From Prosapia bicincta (lineage: Eukaryota > Arthropoda > Insecta > Hemiptera > Cercopidae), in contig JBAIZL010000005.1 of the NCBI GenBank assembly GCA_036971475.1, forward strand, positions 248,798,323 through 248,862,322: DNA of 64,000 nucleotides, in the 5' to 3' direction. The notes beneath the pieces were generated by a model. That model was not told where the DNA came from and ran no database searches. It saw only the letters and a list, made by a program, of their open reading frames with translations. Shown piece by piece: positions 20,553 to 32,330 of this stretch; within the stretch, counting starts at the first letter, position 1; every line of letters begins with the position of its first letter. The translations under genes and the position numbers were made by a program.

Positions 20553-20905
20553 CGTCCTCTGATTAGTCCTGTTCAGATAATGCAATTGGACCTTTATCTA
20601 CTCTCGGTTGGCTTTATCTAAGGGCCGGACCCTCACACTCGGACTTGGCTTTGAACGGGCGTAAACCCATCCCGTTAGATGGCGAGCCCGTCTAGAGAGC
20701 GAAACTCTACGACAAATAGCAAAAATTCAAACTGAATTTTATTACTTAAGAACAATAATATCTTCTAAATGCTGGGCTGTAGAAGAGTTGCCAGCCCCAA
20801 CTGCATCGCACTGTCTAATTGCCTTTTATTACAGAAACCGTTTTTCTTGTTTGTATGTAACAGCTTTAAATTAAACGAATGTCTAAACAAATTTATTTAT
20901 TTCAG
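20511..20905. other. (TA)n run and GC-rich intronic segment
   Basis: A TA run to 20549, then about 150 bases of unusually GC-rich DNA (20560-20705; blocks such as gggccggaccctc and gatggcgagcccg) in otherwise AT-rich intron. No domain or repeat match is recognised; it could be the edge of an unknown transposon. The last 20 bases form the acceptor of exon 6. Confidence 0.45.
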
Positions 20906-20999
20906 GGCCTTCCGTCTTACCTTCTTTCCGAAGAAGAGCCACCCCTCAGAAGTGAGCCCCATGTCCTCTTGCGGGTTTCGTCCAACGAGATAACATTCA
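20906..20999 (+). CDS. Rph: Rabphilin-like gene, exon 6
   Basis: Acceptor atttatttatttcag, donor GTAAGC. The frame enters in phase 0 and reads GLPSYLLSEEEPPLRSEPHV, then LLRVSSNEITF, leaving in phase 1. Joined to exon 5 it gives SGEWFYK-GLPSYLL, matching the rabphilin/Noc2 pattern in which WF(F/Y)K is followed by G(F/L)P and a hydrophobic pair. This exon lies 7.3 kb after exon 5, the gap being filled by the PLE cluster. Confidence 0.75.
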
Positions 21000-21184
21000 G
21001 TAAGCATAATTATAATTACCTTTAACAACTTTAAACTAAAGCCAGAGGTCCATACATTTATTTATTCTCCAATGATTGCTTACCAATGTTTGATAAAACC
21101 CGATTTTATTCATCATGTAATGCGTAGTATTTGCAAGTTTGTTTAAAGTAAATTAGTTTGTTTATCTTTGCTTTGACCATCATA

Positions 21185-21960
21185 CGTTCTATACTTTTCA
21201 TAGGTCACAATGTCATTAACTTAATATAATAAACTATAATTAACTTTATAATGTCAAGTTGCAATGACATTATGCGTTTATCTTCAGTGATGCTATCACA
21301 AACAGAACTTTATTTTAAATATGAACATAGCCTATAATATTTTAACAAAAATAGAAACTTGGGCGTTGCAAAATTTACAAACACCGCTACTAATATGTTT
21401 CTTTTACTTTGTACAATACTAAGAAACATACAAATTAGAGCGTAGAACATTTTTCCCATTTTTAAATATAATAGGACTGAAAAGTCAGTTAAGGCGAAGC
21501 ATTGGTTGAACGAGAACCATTTAAAAGTGAAAATGTCATCCTTTTAAAAGATGTGATGAATTTTAATGAATTAGACGCACGGAAAACTTTAATTTATAAA
21601 TAAAAATAAAATTTTTAGTGATATATTAGGACCGATTAAAAACTTATTATTGTTGTAAATTAATTTAATGTTAAATATTATCTTTAATTCAAATTATTGA
21701 AACAATTTTGTTAATATTACGTTTTATTAATATTATGGGTTTACTAAAATTAAATATTTGTAGTAATCATATGTTGCTCAATGTAAATATATTAGTAGCC
21801 GTGGTTATAAATTTGGTAATGCCCAGATCCGGTGCTTACTTTTGTTAAAATATTATAGGTTATGTTCATTTATTTTAATTATAGTTTTCTTTGTGATAGT
21901 ATCACTGAAGATGATGACATAATGTCATTGAAACGCGTTTAAGATTAAAGTTTTATAATT
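21185..21960. mobile_element. Large foldback element with decayed PLE 3' part inside
   Basis: The left arm (about 21185-21360) and right arm (about 21840-21960) are diverged reverse complements. The right arm carries atcaCTGAAGA, extra T, GATGACAT..ATGTCATT, GAA, palindrome ACGCGT, T (21900-21945). The left arm has lost part of the motif. Between them, 21700-21840 resembles the tail of PLE family 1 (NVNILVAVV against NVYNVVAAV, followed by the same type of tttggtaat stretch). It belongs to the same family as the foldback at 34928-35252. Confidence 0.6.
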
Positions 21961-23813
21961 TGTGAGTTGTATATATTTCTTGTATTTATAACCTCAACTC
22001 ACAAGCCAGCTCGAATATTATTTATATAAATAATTTATTGTGATATTATAAATGAATTCTAAATGAGTAACTCTACAATTAAAATAACTTCTGGTACAAC
22101 TACGATCAATGAAAATATTGGTAAATCCTTAAAAGCAAAATAAATATTCTTTACTTTTCGTAAAGAAATATTTAATGATTTGTTTATTATTCGTGATAAT
22201 GTCACTGACCATGGCATTACTGACTTGTGTTTGATAAAGACCATACTATTGCGATTCATTTATACGATATTGATCATTTAAACTAGAAATATCCCTACAA
22301 GGATATTCAATGAATTTTTAATAATCTCTAGCTTTCTTTCAAAAACAAAAAGAATAAAAGTAGTTATTAAGGACTTCAGAGTTTATAAAATTACTCAAGT
22401 GCTATATTCAATAACAGTTGTTGTTAGTTAGGTTTCATTATTTATAGATAGATCCTATTAATGGTTATATATATTGTAACCTTCTCTAATAGTCCTTCAG
22501 GATATTTGACATTCAGGAAATCAATTAATAACGCAGCTACTTGCATTTACAATAACTGATTTATTTTAATCCTGACTTCAAACGTTAGCATTTAGGGCCT
22601 ATAGGTAGTTACATAAGATTAGTTTTAACTAACTCTACTTTTGCCGGTAGGCATCAAGACTCTTATAATTATTATCAAATTAACAATTATATTTAAACTG
22701 TCCTTAATTGCCTTAGGGCGTAATAGGTTACTACACCTGGTTTGATAAATTTTATATTTGAATGAACTATTACTGTTTAAAGAATTAATAAGAGTTTATG
22801 AAATTTTGAATATTTTGACTTTAAAGAGTTGGCTTTACATTTATGATAAATTTATACTTATAGATGTTGACTCTTATGGCTTGCGTAGTTCTCTGTTTCA
22901 CTTCACTTGACGAAAATCCTTTTTTTAATATTTTCCTTTCAATTTCACTTTCCTTAATTACTCAAAATGCTTCAATGTCGTAACTGACTTTATTAAATCA
23001 CTCAGTTATTAATTCCACTTACTATTTAATATTCTCCCTTATTTAATCTCTCGTACTACCTTTCTATCTCTCTCACTGAATATAACTCACTACTTAATAA
23101 TCTCCCTCTCTTAATATAACTCATTACTTAAAAAACTCACTTAGTGTCACTTATTACCCTTTAATCTCCCTCTTTTACATTACTCTCTATTTAATAATTT
23201 CTTGTATAAATCTCACTTGCTACTTTACATTGCGACGTTACTTTATTTGATTTTAATATTTCTAAAAACGTAACGTACTTCTCCCTCGAGTCCTAGATAT
23301 TGACTCCCCCGAGTCCTAGAACTACACTCCCCGAATCTCGAAATTGACTGCCTTTCGTATTTCCTTCTGGATCGTTTTCATACGGGTTTCATCCTCTCTT
23401 CAAATTTGATTGGCTTCCTTATGACGCTCAAATCTGTTCCAACTTATCAGAATGGCATTCCTATTGATTTTCCCTTGGCTTGAGTGGGAATTTTTCGAAC
23501 TTTCCTATGGTTGCAGATGTTTCGCTGGACGTGCTTTTTCTGCATTTTTAGAGATTCCTCGCCATAAATCTGCATGGTCCCTCGATGTCCAAGTAAACCG
23601 CCTCTCCAGTGATCGAGTCACGTCTTGGTTTACCTACAATGAAACTTTTCGACGTATATTAATATTTATGGGTTGCAGGTGTTTGTGCAGTAACCATTTT
23701 TGGCTGAAAGATTAATAACAGACTACTCCTTGCTAGGTAGCGACCGTGTACTACGATCTCACAAGTTCAAGTATTTAACAAACAGTTTTCTTAACTTAAT
23801 GAATTTGGTTATA

Positions 23814-23814
<1 letters not shown>
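21961..23814. other. Intronic sequence, no gene recognised
   Basis: AT-rich until about 22900. From 22900 to 23240 there is a loose series of ctcact/ttaata/ctccctct words that looks like a decayed short tandem repeat. From 23270 to 23720 the DNA is GC-richer (ccgagtcctaga repeated twice) with an 87-codon plus-strand frame from 23452. Its translation matches no family I know and splice sites are absent, so it is left uncalled; an unknown transposon is possible. Confidence 0.4.

Positions 23815-23880
<66 letters not shown>
23815..23880. repeat. (TA)n run on left of foldback 2
   Basis: About 33 TA units; the palindromic element begins at the next base. A shorter TA run (24160-24174) flanks the other end. 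Confidence 0.97.
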
Positions 23881-23884
<4 letters not shown>

Positions 23885-23966
23885 ATCAAATGTGTTTTCC
23901 TGTTAGAATATTTTTATGATCAAATAATACACACAAATACAGGAATATTTAATTTATTGAACAATA

Positions 23967-24013
23967 AACTCTAAGCTTTTCGTTGGCTTACATTACCAAC
24001 ATCTTCAGGAGTT
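23967..24013 (-). ncRNA. Hammerhead-like motif, left arm of foldback 2
   Basis: AACTC/GAGTT stem I, CTGAAGA plus T, GTTGG/CCAAC stem II, GAA, AAGCTT. The cleavage-position base is A where the full-length copies have T; both are allowed in hammerheads. Confidence 0.62.
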
Positions 24014-24056
24014 ACAATATTAAGAATGATAATATAATGATCATTCTTAATATTGT

Positions 24057-24103
24057 AACTCCTGAAGATGTTGGTAATGTAAGCCAACGAAAAGCTTAGA
24101 GTT
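24057..24103 (+). ncRNA. Hammerhead-like motif, right arm of foldback 2
   Basis: Mirror of the left-arm motif: AACTC 24057-24061, GAGTT 24099-24103, intact CTGAAGA, GAA and palindromic AAGCTT, cleavage-position A. A transcript of either strand would carry one sense motif and one antisense motif. Confidence 0.62.
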
Positions 24104-24174
24104 TATTGTTCAATAAATTAAATATTCCTGTATTTGTGTGTATTATTTGATCATAAAAATATATATATATATAT

Positions 24175-24932
24175 CCTCTTTATATATAAGTTTCATATAA
24201 TATAAGTGAATATGTAATGCTTATGAGAGACTTTTATAAATGAATAATTATTACAAACAAATTGCATGTCAAGGACAATGCTATATTGTTATATAAGAAA
24301 CATTTCTATTGTTAATATTATGTTGTTTCCTTAAAAGAAATCAACTCCAATCAAAATCAAGGTTAATTGCTGTAAAACATATTCGCACATGTATTTAAAA
24401 AAAAAAAACAACATGACTGACGTAGTAATGTTAGTATAGAAAGGCCTATGTAATTTTATTTAAAAATTCACTGACAATTTGTCATGATCTTATTGTAACA
24501 AATACATGATGATACTGAGGGTTATTTCTACATCAAAATCTTTTTTTTTATAATGTAACTTTTTTTGTTATTAAGAAAGTTTTTGCTCTTATAAATAGGT
24601 AATTATTTTTTTTTATTTTAGGCCTTTTATTGTAGGTTTTATGGCTCTATGTTTTTTTAATCATAAAATGTGTTATTATTAAATAAAATGTTTGATTTAC
24701 ATTTCTAAAAATATATTACTAATATATTAAATATATTACCGTTTATTGTTATAAAACGGCAAAATTTAATTTTTGCCTTGTCAGAGTTAAGCAAGTTTTC
24801 AATAAATAGAATAAAAAAATATATAAAAAGTATAAATAATCCCTTTTACTATTATAGATTCAGAATTTGTCTAACTTTTCTAAATATCAACGAAAAATAC
24901 TATTATTTTTCTAAATTTAAATTTTTTTCCAG
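24175..24932. other. Intronic sequence, nothing recognised
   Basis: AT-rich with short A/T runs; it ends in the T-rich acceptor tract of exon 7. Confidence 0.4.
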
Positions 24933-25044
24933 GATTGCCAGACTTCAGTGATCGTCCTGCTGGACGATCAAGCTTGGCCTCAATCAACCAGAGGCTGCAG
25001 CAGAGTCCTCGTCGAGCTTCGAAGCCTGACTCACAAAGGCCAAG
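24933..25044 (+). CDS. Rabphilin-like gene, exon 7 (linker)
   Basis: Acceptor aaatttttttccag. The frame needs two bases (matching the phase-1 end of exon 6) and reads LPDFSDRPAGRSSLASINQR, then LQQSPRRASKPDSQRPR. It is a polar, Ser/Arg/Pro-rich linker, as found between the zinc finger and the C2 domains of rabphilin. The donor at 25045 (GTTATA) is weak, so the 3' border is less certain than the 5' border. The RRAS and RSS blocks are possible basophilic-kinase sites (inference). Confidence 0.6.
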
Positions 25045-25774
25045 GTTATATCTTTTAATATTCTCTACTAAGACTGTCTATTGTTTTTTTGTTCCATACT
25101 GATGTTCTTGTTCGCCAGAGAATCTTGTTCCATATAAAAGTCTGTGTTCGCCAGAGAAATCATCACCAATATAATGAAATTCACAGTTTGAGATAAAAAC
25201 TTTCTTTATTGTTTTTTGTTAAAAGAGTAAACAATTTAGGTGGTTTATTTTCAAAATTTTTTTGTCAACAACTGACATATTTTGACTTTGAAAATAAGCA
25301 CTTTTTTCTTTCTCTACTCTTTTATCGACAGTAGCTAGAAAGCTTCTATTTTGTCAACTAACTTTACTAAATATGTTATTTTTCCTCTTAATATCCATTA
25401 TCAATGTTATTATTTGAATTCTTTAATATAAATCCTTTTAAATATTTTATAAACATAATAACATAGATGTTGTCTTTACAATCATGAAAATAAAGTAAAC
25501 AATTCTGTATTATTGTCCAAACTGAAAAATGTAAACATAAAACTGTCAATAAATTATAATTTAATATAATACTTACATTTGAAAAATATTTAAGACGTAA
25601 AGAAAGCTCATTTTAAATTTAATTTTTCACTTTGAATTTCATAGTTAATATATCCACTCTAATCTTGCGCAAGGTAAACACGTGTTGCATGATATTTATG
25701 ATAAATATAATTATATGTAGATTATAAAAATAATAATAAACTATGGAATATAAAAATTAAATTTTTGGTTACAA
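25045..25774. other. Intronic sequence, nothing firm
   Basis: AT-rich. A short direct repeat (gttcgccagagaa) occurs at about 25111 and 25147. No other feature. Confidence 0.4.
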
Positions 25775-27130
25775 CTTGGCAACAAAACCACTACTTACTG
25801 ATATTTTTCAGCAGACGGGTTTCACACTAGGTTAGTGCATTGTTCAATGCTGTGAGTCACGGACAAGACTGTTGCTCAGGTGTGTTGTGTTGGCGTGAGT
25901 CTGTGGTGTATTGGTGTTCTGTGGTGTATTATTGTTCATAGAGTAGTTGTTATTTATGTGTTCAAATATAGTATTTGATTGTGAGTTTTCTCGTTTAAAA
26001 TGTGTTATGGGTAGTTTTTGTGGCGATTGTACAAATTGTAGAGTTCTGTTGTGTTTAGTTTGTTGCCTTTTTATATAGTGTAGGACTTTTAGATTAGGGT
26101 CTATATTGGTGTGTGAGTGTATTCTATTTTGTAAGTGTATGTCGAAATTTGATTTGGGATTTGTCTTTTATGTGTGTTTTGTATCGTATGGTAAAGTTTC
26201 CCTCCCCCTTATTGTCCTATATAAAACCTTTAGTCCGTCGTTGCGTGTAATTTTGTATACTAAAATCGCACTGCCTTCGGAGGATCTGATAAAACGAGAA
26301 ATCATTGATATTAGTCTTAAAATATCAATTAGACAACTAATTGACACGAATAATCCTTCATGGACAGTTCGTCAAAATAAATTTTATTACTAATAAATAT
26401 AAAAGGAATATAAATAAGTCGTTTGTTGAGAGTCGTCATTAGGACTATGTGCTACCTCTTTCTGGTCCCCACAGGAAGATAGCATGCCGCAGAATGTACT
26501 CCTTTGGTCACCAGGAAAACGTGTCCCGACTACTCTCTCTCTCTATAAGACTCTGTTTGACGACTGACTTTTATTTAATTCAAAACTATACCGGAAACCC
26601 CCAGCTTTGCCCGCACAGCTGTATTCCTATCGGTCAGCTGTCGGACTCTCGTGGCGACAATTATAACCGTTTGCTCTCAGAACGATTTGGCGGTAATATA
26701 CTAGGTTAGCGATAATATTAAAAAAAGGACGTTAACTACCTTGGCAGTAACATAAAAAAAAAACTTAACAGTACTTATATATAACTTCTACATAGGGCAA
26801 ACAAGGAGAAACATTACCACACGATATAAAAAAAACAACAAACTAACCACAACAGAAAACTACGAGATATACAAACACCACAAAAACTAACCACAACACA
26901 TTTTAAACGACAAAACTCACTCACGATCCAATACTATATTTGAACAAATAATTAACAACTAATCTATGAACAATAAGATACCACAGAACACCAATACACC
27001 ACAGACTCACGCCAACAAACACACCTGAGCAACAGTCTTGTCCGTGACTCACAGCATTGAACAATGCACTGGCTTAGTATGAAACGAGTCTGCTGAAAAA
27101 TATCAAAAAGTAGTGGTATTTTCGACAAGT
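25775..27130. mobile_element. PLE family 2, inverted pair of C-terminal/terminal pieces
   Basis: The outer arms (25775-26035 and 26875-27130) are reverse complements sharing gacaagactgttgctcagg-type blocks. The minus strand of the left half (26200 down to 25930) translates to FDIHLQNRIHSHTNIDPN and SNTIFEHINNN. The plus strand of the right half (26785-26965) gives NFYIGQTRRNITTRYKK, YEIYKHH and SNTIFEQIINN. These are the GIY-YIG core and tail of a PLE distinct from families 1 and 3. Several stops are present. The central 26380-26740 is GC-richer, non-PLE and unrecognised. It lies within the host-gene intron after exon 7. Confidence 0.75.
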
Positions 27131-27591
27131 TGTTACCAAAAGCGCGAATATAAGAAAAACCTCAAGATATACAACACAAAAACTGCAACAAAAATAACAT
27201 TGAAATTATTGTCGCTATCTACAATAGTGTCAAACAGGCAAACAAGGTCTGATCGAATTCATTTAATAGTTGTAAAAATACGAGAAAAATTAGTTGAAAA
27301 AGCATTTTTGTAATTGACGCAAATAGGTAAATGCGTTATATAAACACAAAACTATAATAGTAATAAGTGTTTTTAATGCAATTATAAAAGTTATTATGTG
27401 TTAAAAAAATAATATTGGACGACTTCTAATGAAGTTCTCACAAGACTAAAACTACATAATTTTATAATAATTTTATTTTGATACTTTTAAGTATTTATTA
27501 AAAACGTTGAGTAGCAATAATAAGCTAGTATTCATGTTTATTTGAACACTGGAGATAACTATTGAGTAAACGACAAGTCTGTTGAATATCG
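27131..27591. other. Intronic sequence, nothing recognised
   Basis: AT-rich with no supported feature. Confidence 0.4.
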
Positions 27592-27895
27592 AATTAAAAT
27601 TTTATCTATTTAGTCCCAACGTTTTGGCAACTAATTTGTTGCCCTTATCAAGCCTGTAGTGCAGCGAAACACAAAGTCCTTACATTTAATGTTTAAGTGA
27701 GTAATGTGGGGAGGCGAAACATCAAACCCCTGCACTTTACCAAGAACTTTCTCTTAGCTATAGCTCTGCTAACTCGTCTTTCCGCACTACTATGTATAAG
27801 TTGGCTTTGTTTTTCATAGCCCTACAGGATTGATAAGGGAAACCAATTAATTGTTGAAACGTCGATCTAAATAAATGAACTTTTGACTCGTTATT
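27592..27895. mobile_element. Foldback of another PLE-type end (TTGATAAGG type)
   Basis: The minus strand at about 27592-27660 and the plus strand at about 27820-27895 carry the same ordered blocks: ctacagg, ttgataaggg, a (c)aac..aatta..gtt hairpin, (g/a)aaacgt and ctaaata(a/g)at. This is the same stem-plus-GAAACG layout as the hammerhead-like ends, but the CTGANGA core reads TTGATAA, so the catalytic core is altered. About 160 bases of unrelated DNA separate the arms. Confidence 0.6.
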
Positions 27896-28008
27896 CAACC
27901 GCTTTATCAATTATTCAATAATTACCAGGATATTTCAGCTCAAAATATGTTGTTTCAAGCAGGGACTTTATCATTTTGAAAAGTATTACAAGGTGTTTTA
28001 CTTAATAT

Positions 28009-28821
28009 TAGGGGTGGCCCGATTCTCGATTCCAGGAATTTTCGATTGTAATGATATCCAGAAATGATCGATACTCGATTCTCCGTTGGTTAAAGTGTCG
28101 ATTCCGATTTTTTGTTTTAAGCTGTTAAAATACGTGTGTGGTGTAATTTATAGGAAATGTAATTAATTATCAACTACGACTTATTTATGGATTAGTTGAA
28201 TTGAATGAATTAAACGATAAAAGCAAATGTCGATTTGAAGTAACTGAAATATTATTACCGTAGGGTCTATTGTTTATGACGCAAAAACAACATGATCGGA
28301 AGCTTTTCTGGTCCGTTTGTCACCGCTCTTCTCGCTCTGTTGTCTCACTCACAATCGGGAGGGATCGACACACACACACTCTCTCTATCTATCTATCTGT
28401 CTATCTATCTATCTCTCTTCTAGCCTAGTCTCTGGCCGCCACCGCTTCAAACATGTCAAAACAAAACACAAAGAAAAGGTAGTTCCAGTTTCTCCAGTTG
28501 TACAAACTGGAGTGCCTGTTACTAACGTTATATTGTAATTCCGAGCTGAAGTTCATATTTGTAATTTTTAAATAAATCGTTACTTTTAATCGATACGTTT
28601 CACATGTTTTCGGGAATTCCTATTTATAAATCAAGGTTGAACGTTTTGTGTAGCCTATTACATTAAAACAGAACTTTTAAAAGGCTTCACCATATGACCA
28701 AGATGTTAGCTAAAATCATTATTAGAGAGCATCATGTAGGCCTGTATAACCTAAAAGAATCGAAAGAAAATTTTAAGAATCGAAATCGGAATAGAAAATT
28801 GTAGGTGTCAGACCATCCCTA
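28009..28821. mobile_element. hAT-type non-autonomous DNA transposon with 8-bp target duplication
   Basis: Terminal inverted repeats are taggggtgg at 28009 and ccatcccta ending at 28821 (one mismatch). They are flanked by cttaatat and cttattat, 8 bases with one difference, the duplication length typical of hAT elements. Subterminal regions carry several gattc/gaatc words on both sides. The interior has a (CTAT)n run (28383-28420) and no transposase frame. It is a MITE-like copy. Confidence 0.65.
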
Positions 28822-31819
28822 CTTATTATAATTGTAACGTCTATAGTTAAAATTATCATAAAGGATTTTTTAAAGTAAATTTTTACAAGCCTTGCACCTA
28901 CTAATAATTATAAGTTTATTTAAGTATGTATTCAGTACTGTACCCTTTTGACCATTTATAATAGTAGGCCTAATAAATGTAAATATATAATTGTTTTCCA
29001 TGACTAAAGAATTATTCTGTTTCAAAACAATTTGCTGAAGTTCTGATAACGTGTTTTTTAAAGGTTTTCTTGGATTAAAACGTACAATTCACTGAGGAAC
29101 AGAACGATCGGCTTTGTCGCTCGAAACGCCCAGGGTTACAGGATCTTCGAGTAACTACTGCAATACAATAGGTTAGAGACCAGAGCAGCGTTAACTTTTG
29201 CATGAATACAACTCCATTTCGTTATATAGACTCACAATGTATTGTATTCAATGTAGGCTTCGTTTATTTAGAGAATAAATGCTACTTATTCATCTCTAAC
29301 AGCTTTTGCATGACTTGTATCAACATGTAGGCTATAATTCACATTAATAGCCCATTTTCAATTTTATAGAAAATGTACATTTGAAAAATAATATAAATTT
29401 AATTTGTGTTCATTAAAATTCAATTAAAACATCTATCCAAATTGTCTGTTTATTAGATTTGGTCATTGGAAAAAATTAGGATGAGATGAAAAAATATATT
29501 TGAAACAGAGAGTTTCGGAAAATGAAACATTTTAAGATCTGTAGTGGATATTTTTTTACGTTTATCTGTTTAATAAATTTTTCTAAGATTCCCCCTTATT
29601 TTTTAAATCGTCCATTCACTCATGCAAATTAAACATTTCCGTCATTTTAAAAATTGTGTGTTAACTGTTTCATATATCTTTACCTAATAAAAGCTGGTTT
29701 GATGTGTACCTAATTTCATCCCACCCCTCGCCACTGCACTATGCACACATAATACAATTTAATTTTTGAGAAATACAAAACGGCAGCAGGGCGAAAAATG
29801 TTCATTGAGAATTTATTTTCAGATTGATATTATTGGCCATTTTAAAGTTTTTTTCTTCGTTTTCTCCCTGTTTTAAACCGGGAATATAAATGAAGCAATA
29901 ACTTTAATATTTCACCTACAATTTGACCTAGATTACTACAAATCAAACAAACCCAAAAGTCTATCAGTTATAACAATTCTTGTTTCACTCATGCATGCAT
30001 TATTTTGTTAATGTCTTTATTTACTTGTATATTATATTTATTTACTATTTTTAGGATTAAACCTTTTAGATTTCTCTTAAATAATTATTCTTAATGGTTA
30101 TTTTCTAAGTTTTCATTTACTTTATTCGTATCGGTTATTTTCATCGGCTATTTGTTTTAAATGTTGCTTTTTATATTTTTTCATTTTTAAGTAATGTGTT
30201 TTTCTGATTTCTGAATTATTAATAGTTTTTAGATTAAGGTTAACCATTAATGATGTTAGCTACAAGTATATATATTTTTCTTATTCTTAAATTTCAAATT
30301 TATTCTTATTTTTCTTTATTTTTATTCTAATTTTTATTTACAAGAAATCTTTATTTTGTTTAAATTATTACAACAGTTTTAGATTCTGAGGTTTGTATTT
30401 TATTTTTCTAAGCAAACGAAAATCTGATATTGATGTAAGGATTTAACATTCTATAGTTAGCAATAAGTTTATATAGCATTGATTTATTCCGAGCATTTTG
30501 TTGCGATAGAGAGATAAATGCACTTTGCTTTAATCCCACTTTTCTTGTCTGAAGTGCCTCACCGTTTATGAGATAAAAAGAATGTATTTCGTTGGTAATT
30601 ACGTTTTTCCTAGCAGCCTTTATATTACCAAGTTCCCGTTCTCCAACCACTCGCCGTTTCTATGACAACGCAATAATAGTCGTTCTACCTTTATTCTGTA
30701 AACCCAAGTGATTCAAATAATATTACCGAAATTATAATAGTAGAAATTTTTGATAAAATTCAATTTAGTTTTAAATTTAAATTTTAGTGTTGTAAAATTT
30801 ATATTCTTTTTCGACGATTATATTCCCAGTTTTTTTCTAGACAAAAATATGCTTCCAAATTTTATTTGCCGAAAAGCTGGACCTATATTTTCAGTTAAAT
30901 TTATTTTCATCATAAATAAAAAACAGTTACCTAGATTATAGTAAAACAACCATTACACCTAAATTAACATTTTTATGATTAAATAAATATATATCTAAAT
31001 TCAATAAACAAAAGGCTGAGTCAAAGCTCAATGAACATCATTTAACATTAAACCGTTTAATGTTTTCAGATATTGTTTTATATTATTTTATGTTTTCAGG
31101 CAGTTCCAGATGTTTTCACCCGCTTCCGGCATTCCATTGATGTTTCTATATGTTCTATTGTTAACGCACACCTGCCGTTTTCCTTCCCTTAGCATTTTAC
31201 GCCTCTACCCTACCGCTTTGTTACACTGGCTTCTTAGAGGGACTTTGCTGGTTTAGTAACTGGATAAACAGTAACTGATAATAATAACCAATATAGGGAC
31301 GTACCAAAGGGGGATGTCAGGGGACTCCTGAATGTTTCTAACACAAAAATTGTAAAGTACAGAAAAAATAAATGTTATTTTTATAGTTTTATGGTTACTA
31401 ACAATACCATAAGTAAAACATTTTATATTTGAACTAACTAGACTTAGAAATGGAATAACTGGAATGACCCGATTACAAAATTTTATTGCGCTATTTTTTG
31501 TTCATACAATAGTAGTTTTGTTGCATTTGTCACTGTCTATTTTTAACTATAACGATTTTAGTGATGCAGGAATTTATTATTTTTTTAATTGATTTTGTTT
31601 GTTTGTAGTTTTATTATTGCTGTTTTTATTGAACATTAAATATTTGGTTTTTATCTTTGGTTGTTGAAAGCCTCTTATTTCTTCGGATTTGTTCGTATTT
31701 AAGATATTATTATTACATTTTACTAAATATTTATAAAACTCAAACCATATAATTTAATTGATACGTTTTACTCATATTATTATAAGAAGTAACTATCCTC
31801 CACCATTTTATCCTTCCAG
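28822..31819. other. Long intronic stretch, no gene recognised
   Basis: Mostly AT-rich. At 29090-29145 a cactgagga block followed by a gcTCGAAACG block resembles another decayed PLE end. An 80-codon minus-strand frame at 30408-30650 has no family match or splice support. Near 31080-31260 the composition is less AT-rich, but no frame stands out. The end supplies the acceptor tccttccag of exon 8. Confidence 0.4.
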
Positions 31820-31887
31820 AACAGGTCCCTCTTCTTCCCAAAATCCTGGCTACGTATCTGATAAACCCAAGTTGGTTGTTGGAATTC
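31820..31887 (+). CDS. Probable further linker exon of rabphilin-like gene (exon 8)
   Basis: The acceptor atccttccag is good. One base completes the codon left by exon 7 and the frame reads TGPSSSQNPGYVSDKPKLVV, then GI. A possible donor GTAAAA follows at 31888. If it is not used, the frame stops at 31899, with aataaa close by, which would give a short isoform ending here. The composition (Ser, Pro, Gly, Asn) suits a linker. The phase fit has a one-in-three chance of being accidental. Confidence 0.4.
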
Positions 31888-32092
31888 GTAAAATACTATA
31901 AATAAAACAGTTTCTCTCTTTAAAATCTCTTACTTTAGCCGTAGCTTGAGGACCACTTCGTAGTCACTTGATTGCGCTTAAACTTTATCTTCTGTGGTTC
32001 AGAACGTCGTTACGAAACAGAAAATAACGTAAACCAGTGCAGAGCATAAGATACCAAGGAAAGTATGTGCTAGTAGTGGAGTGTATACAGCG

Positions 32093-32330
32093 GTGCCACG
32101 ACCATGCCAGTATGCAAGAGTCTTGCGTACTTACTGTAAAGTCCGGGTGACTAGCGTCAGATTTGACTGGAGGAAGGGGGGTTGGTGCCACGACCATGCC
32201 AGTATGCAACTGTCTTGCGTACTTACTGTAAAGTCCGGGTGACTTGCGTCAGATTTGACTGGAGGAAGGGGGGTTGGTGCTACGACCATGCCAGTATGCA
32301 AGACTCTTGCGTACTTACTGTAAAGCCTGG
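32093..32330. repeat. 92-bp tandem repeat, about 2.6 copies
   Basis: Units start at 32093, 32185 and 32277 with gtgc(c/t)acgaccatgcc and include tcttgcgtacttactgtaa. They are more than 90 percent alike, so the expansion is recent. It is GC-richer than its surroundings. Open frames on both strands through the repeat are not preserved outside it. Confidence 0.9.

Larger units (their letters stand above)
23881..24156. mobile_element. Foldback 2: near-perfect inverted pair of PLE family-1 ends
   Basis: Two copies of the family-1 terminal segment, about 135 bases each, face each other with a centre near 24036 (aatgatcatt). Each outer end starts gaatatcaaatgtg or its reverse. The arms are nearly identical to each other and very close to the termini of copies A-C. 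There is no coding sequence. It is a non-autonomous, foldback derivative of the PLE. It lies in the intron between exons 6 and 7. Confidence 0.88.

Noticed and set aside
30408..30650. 80-codon minus-strand frame
   Set aside because: No family, no splice sites, no compositional contrast; probably chance.
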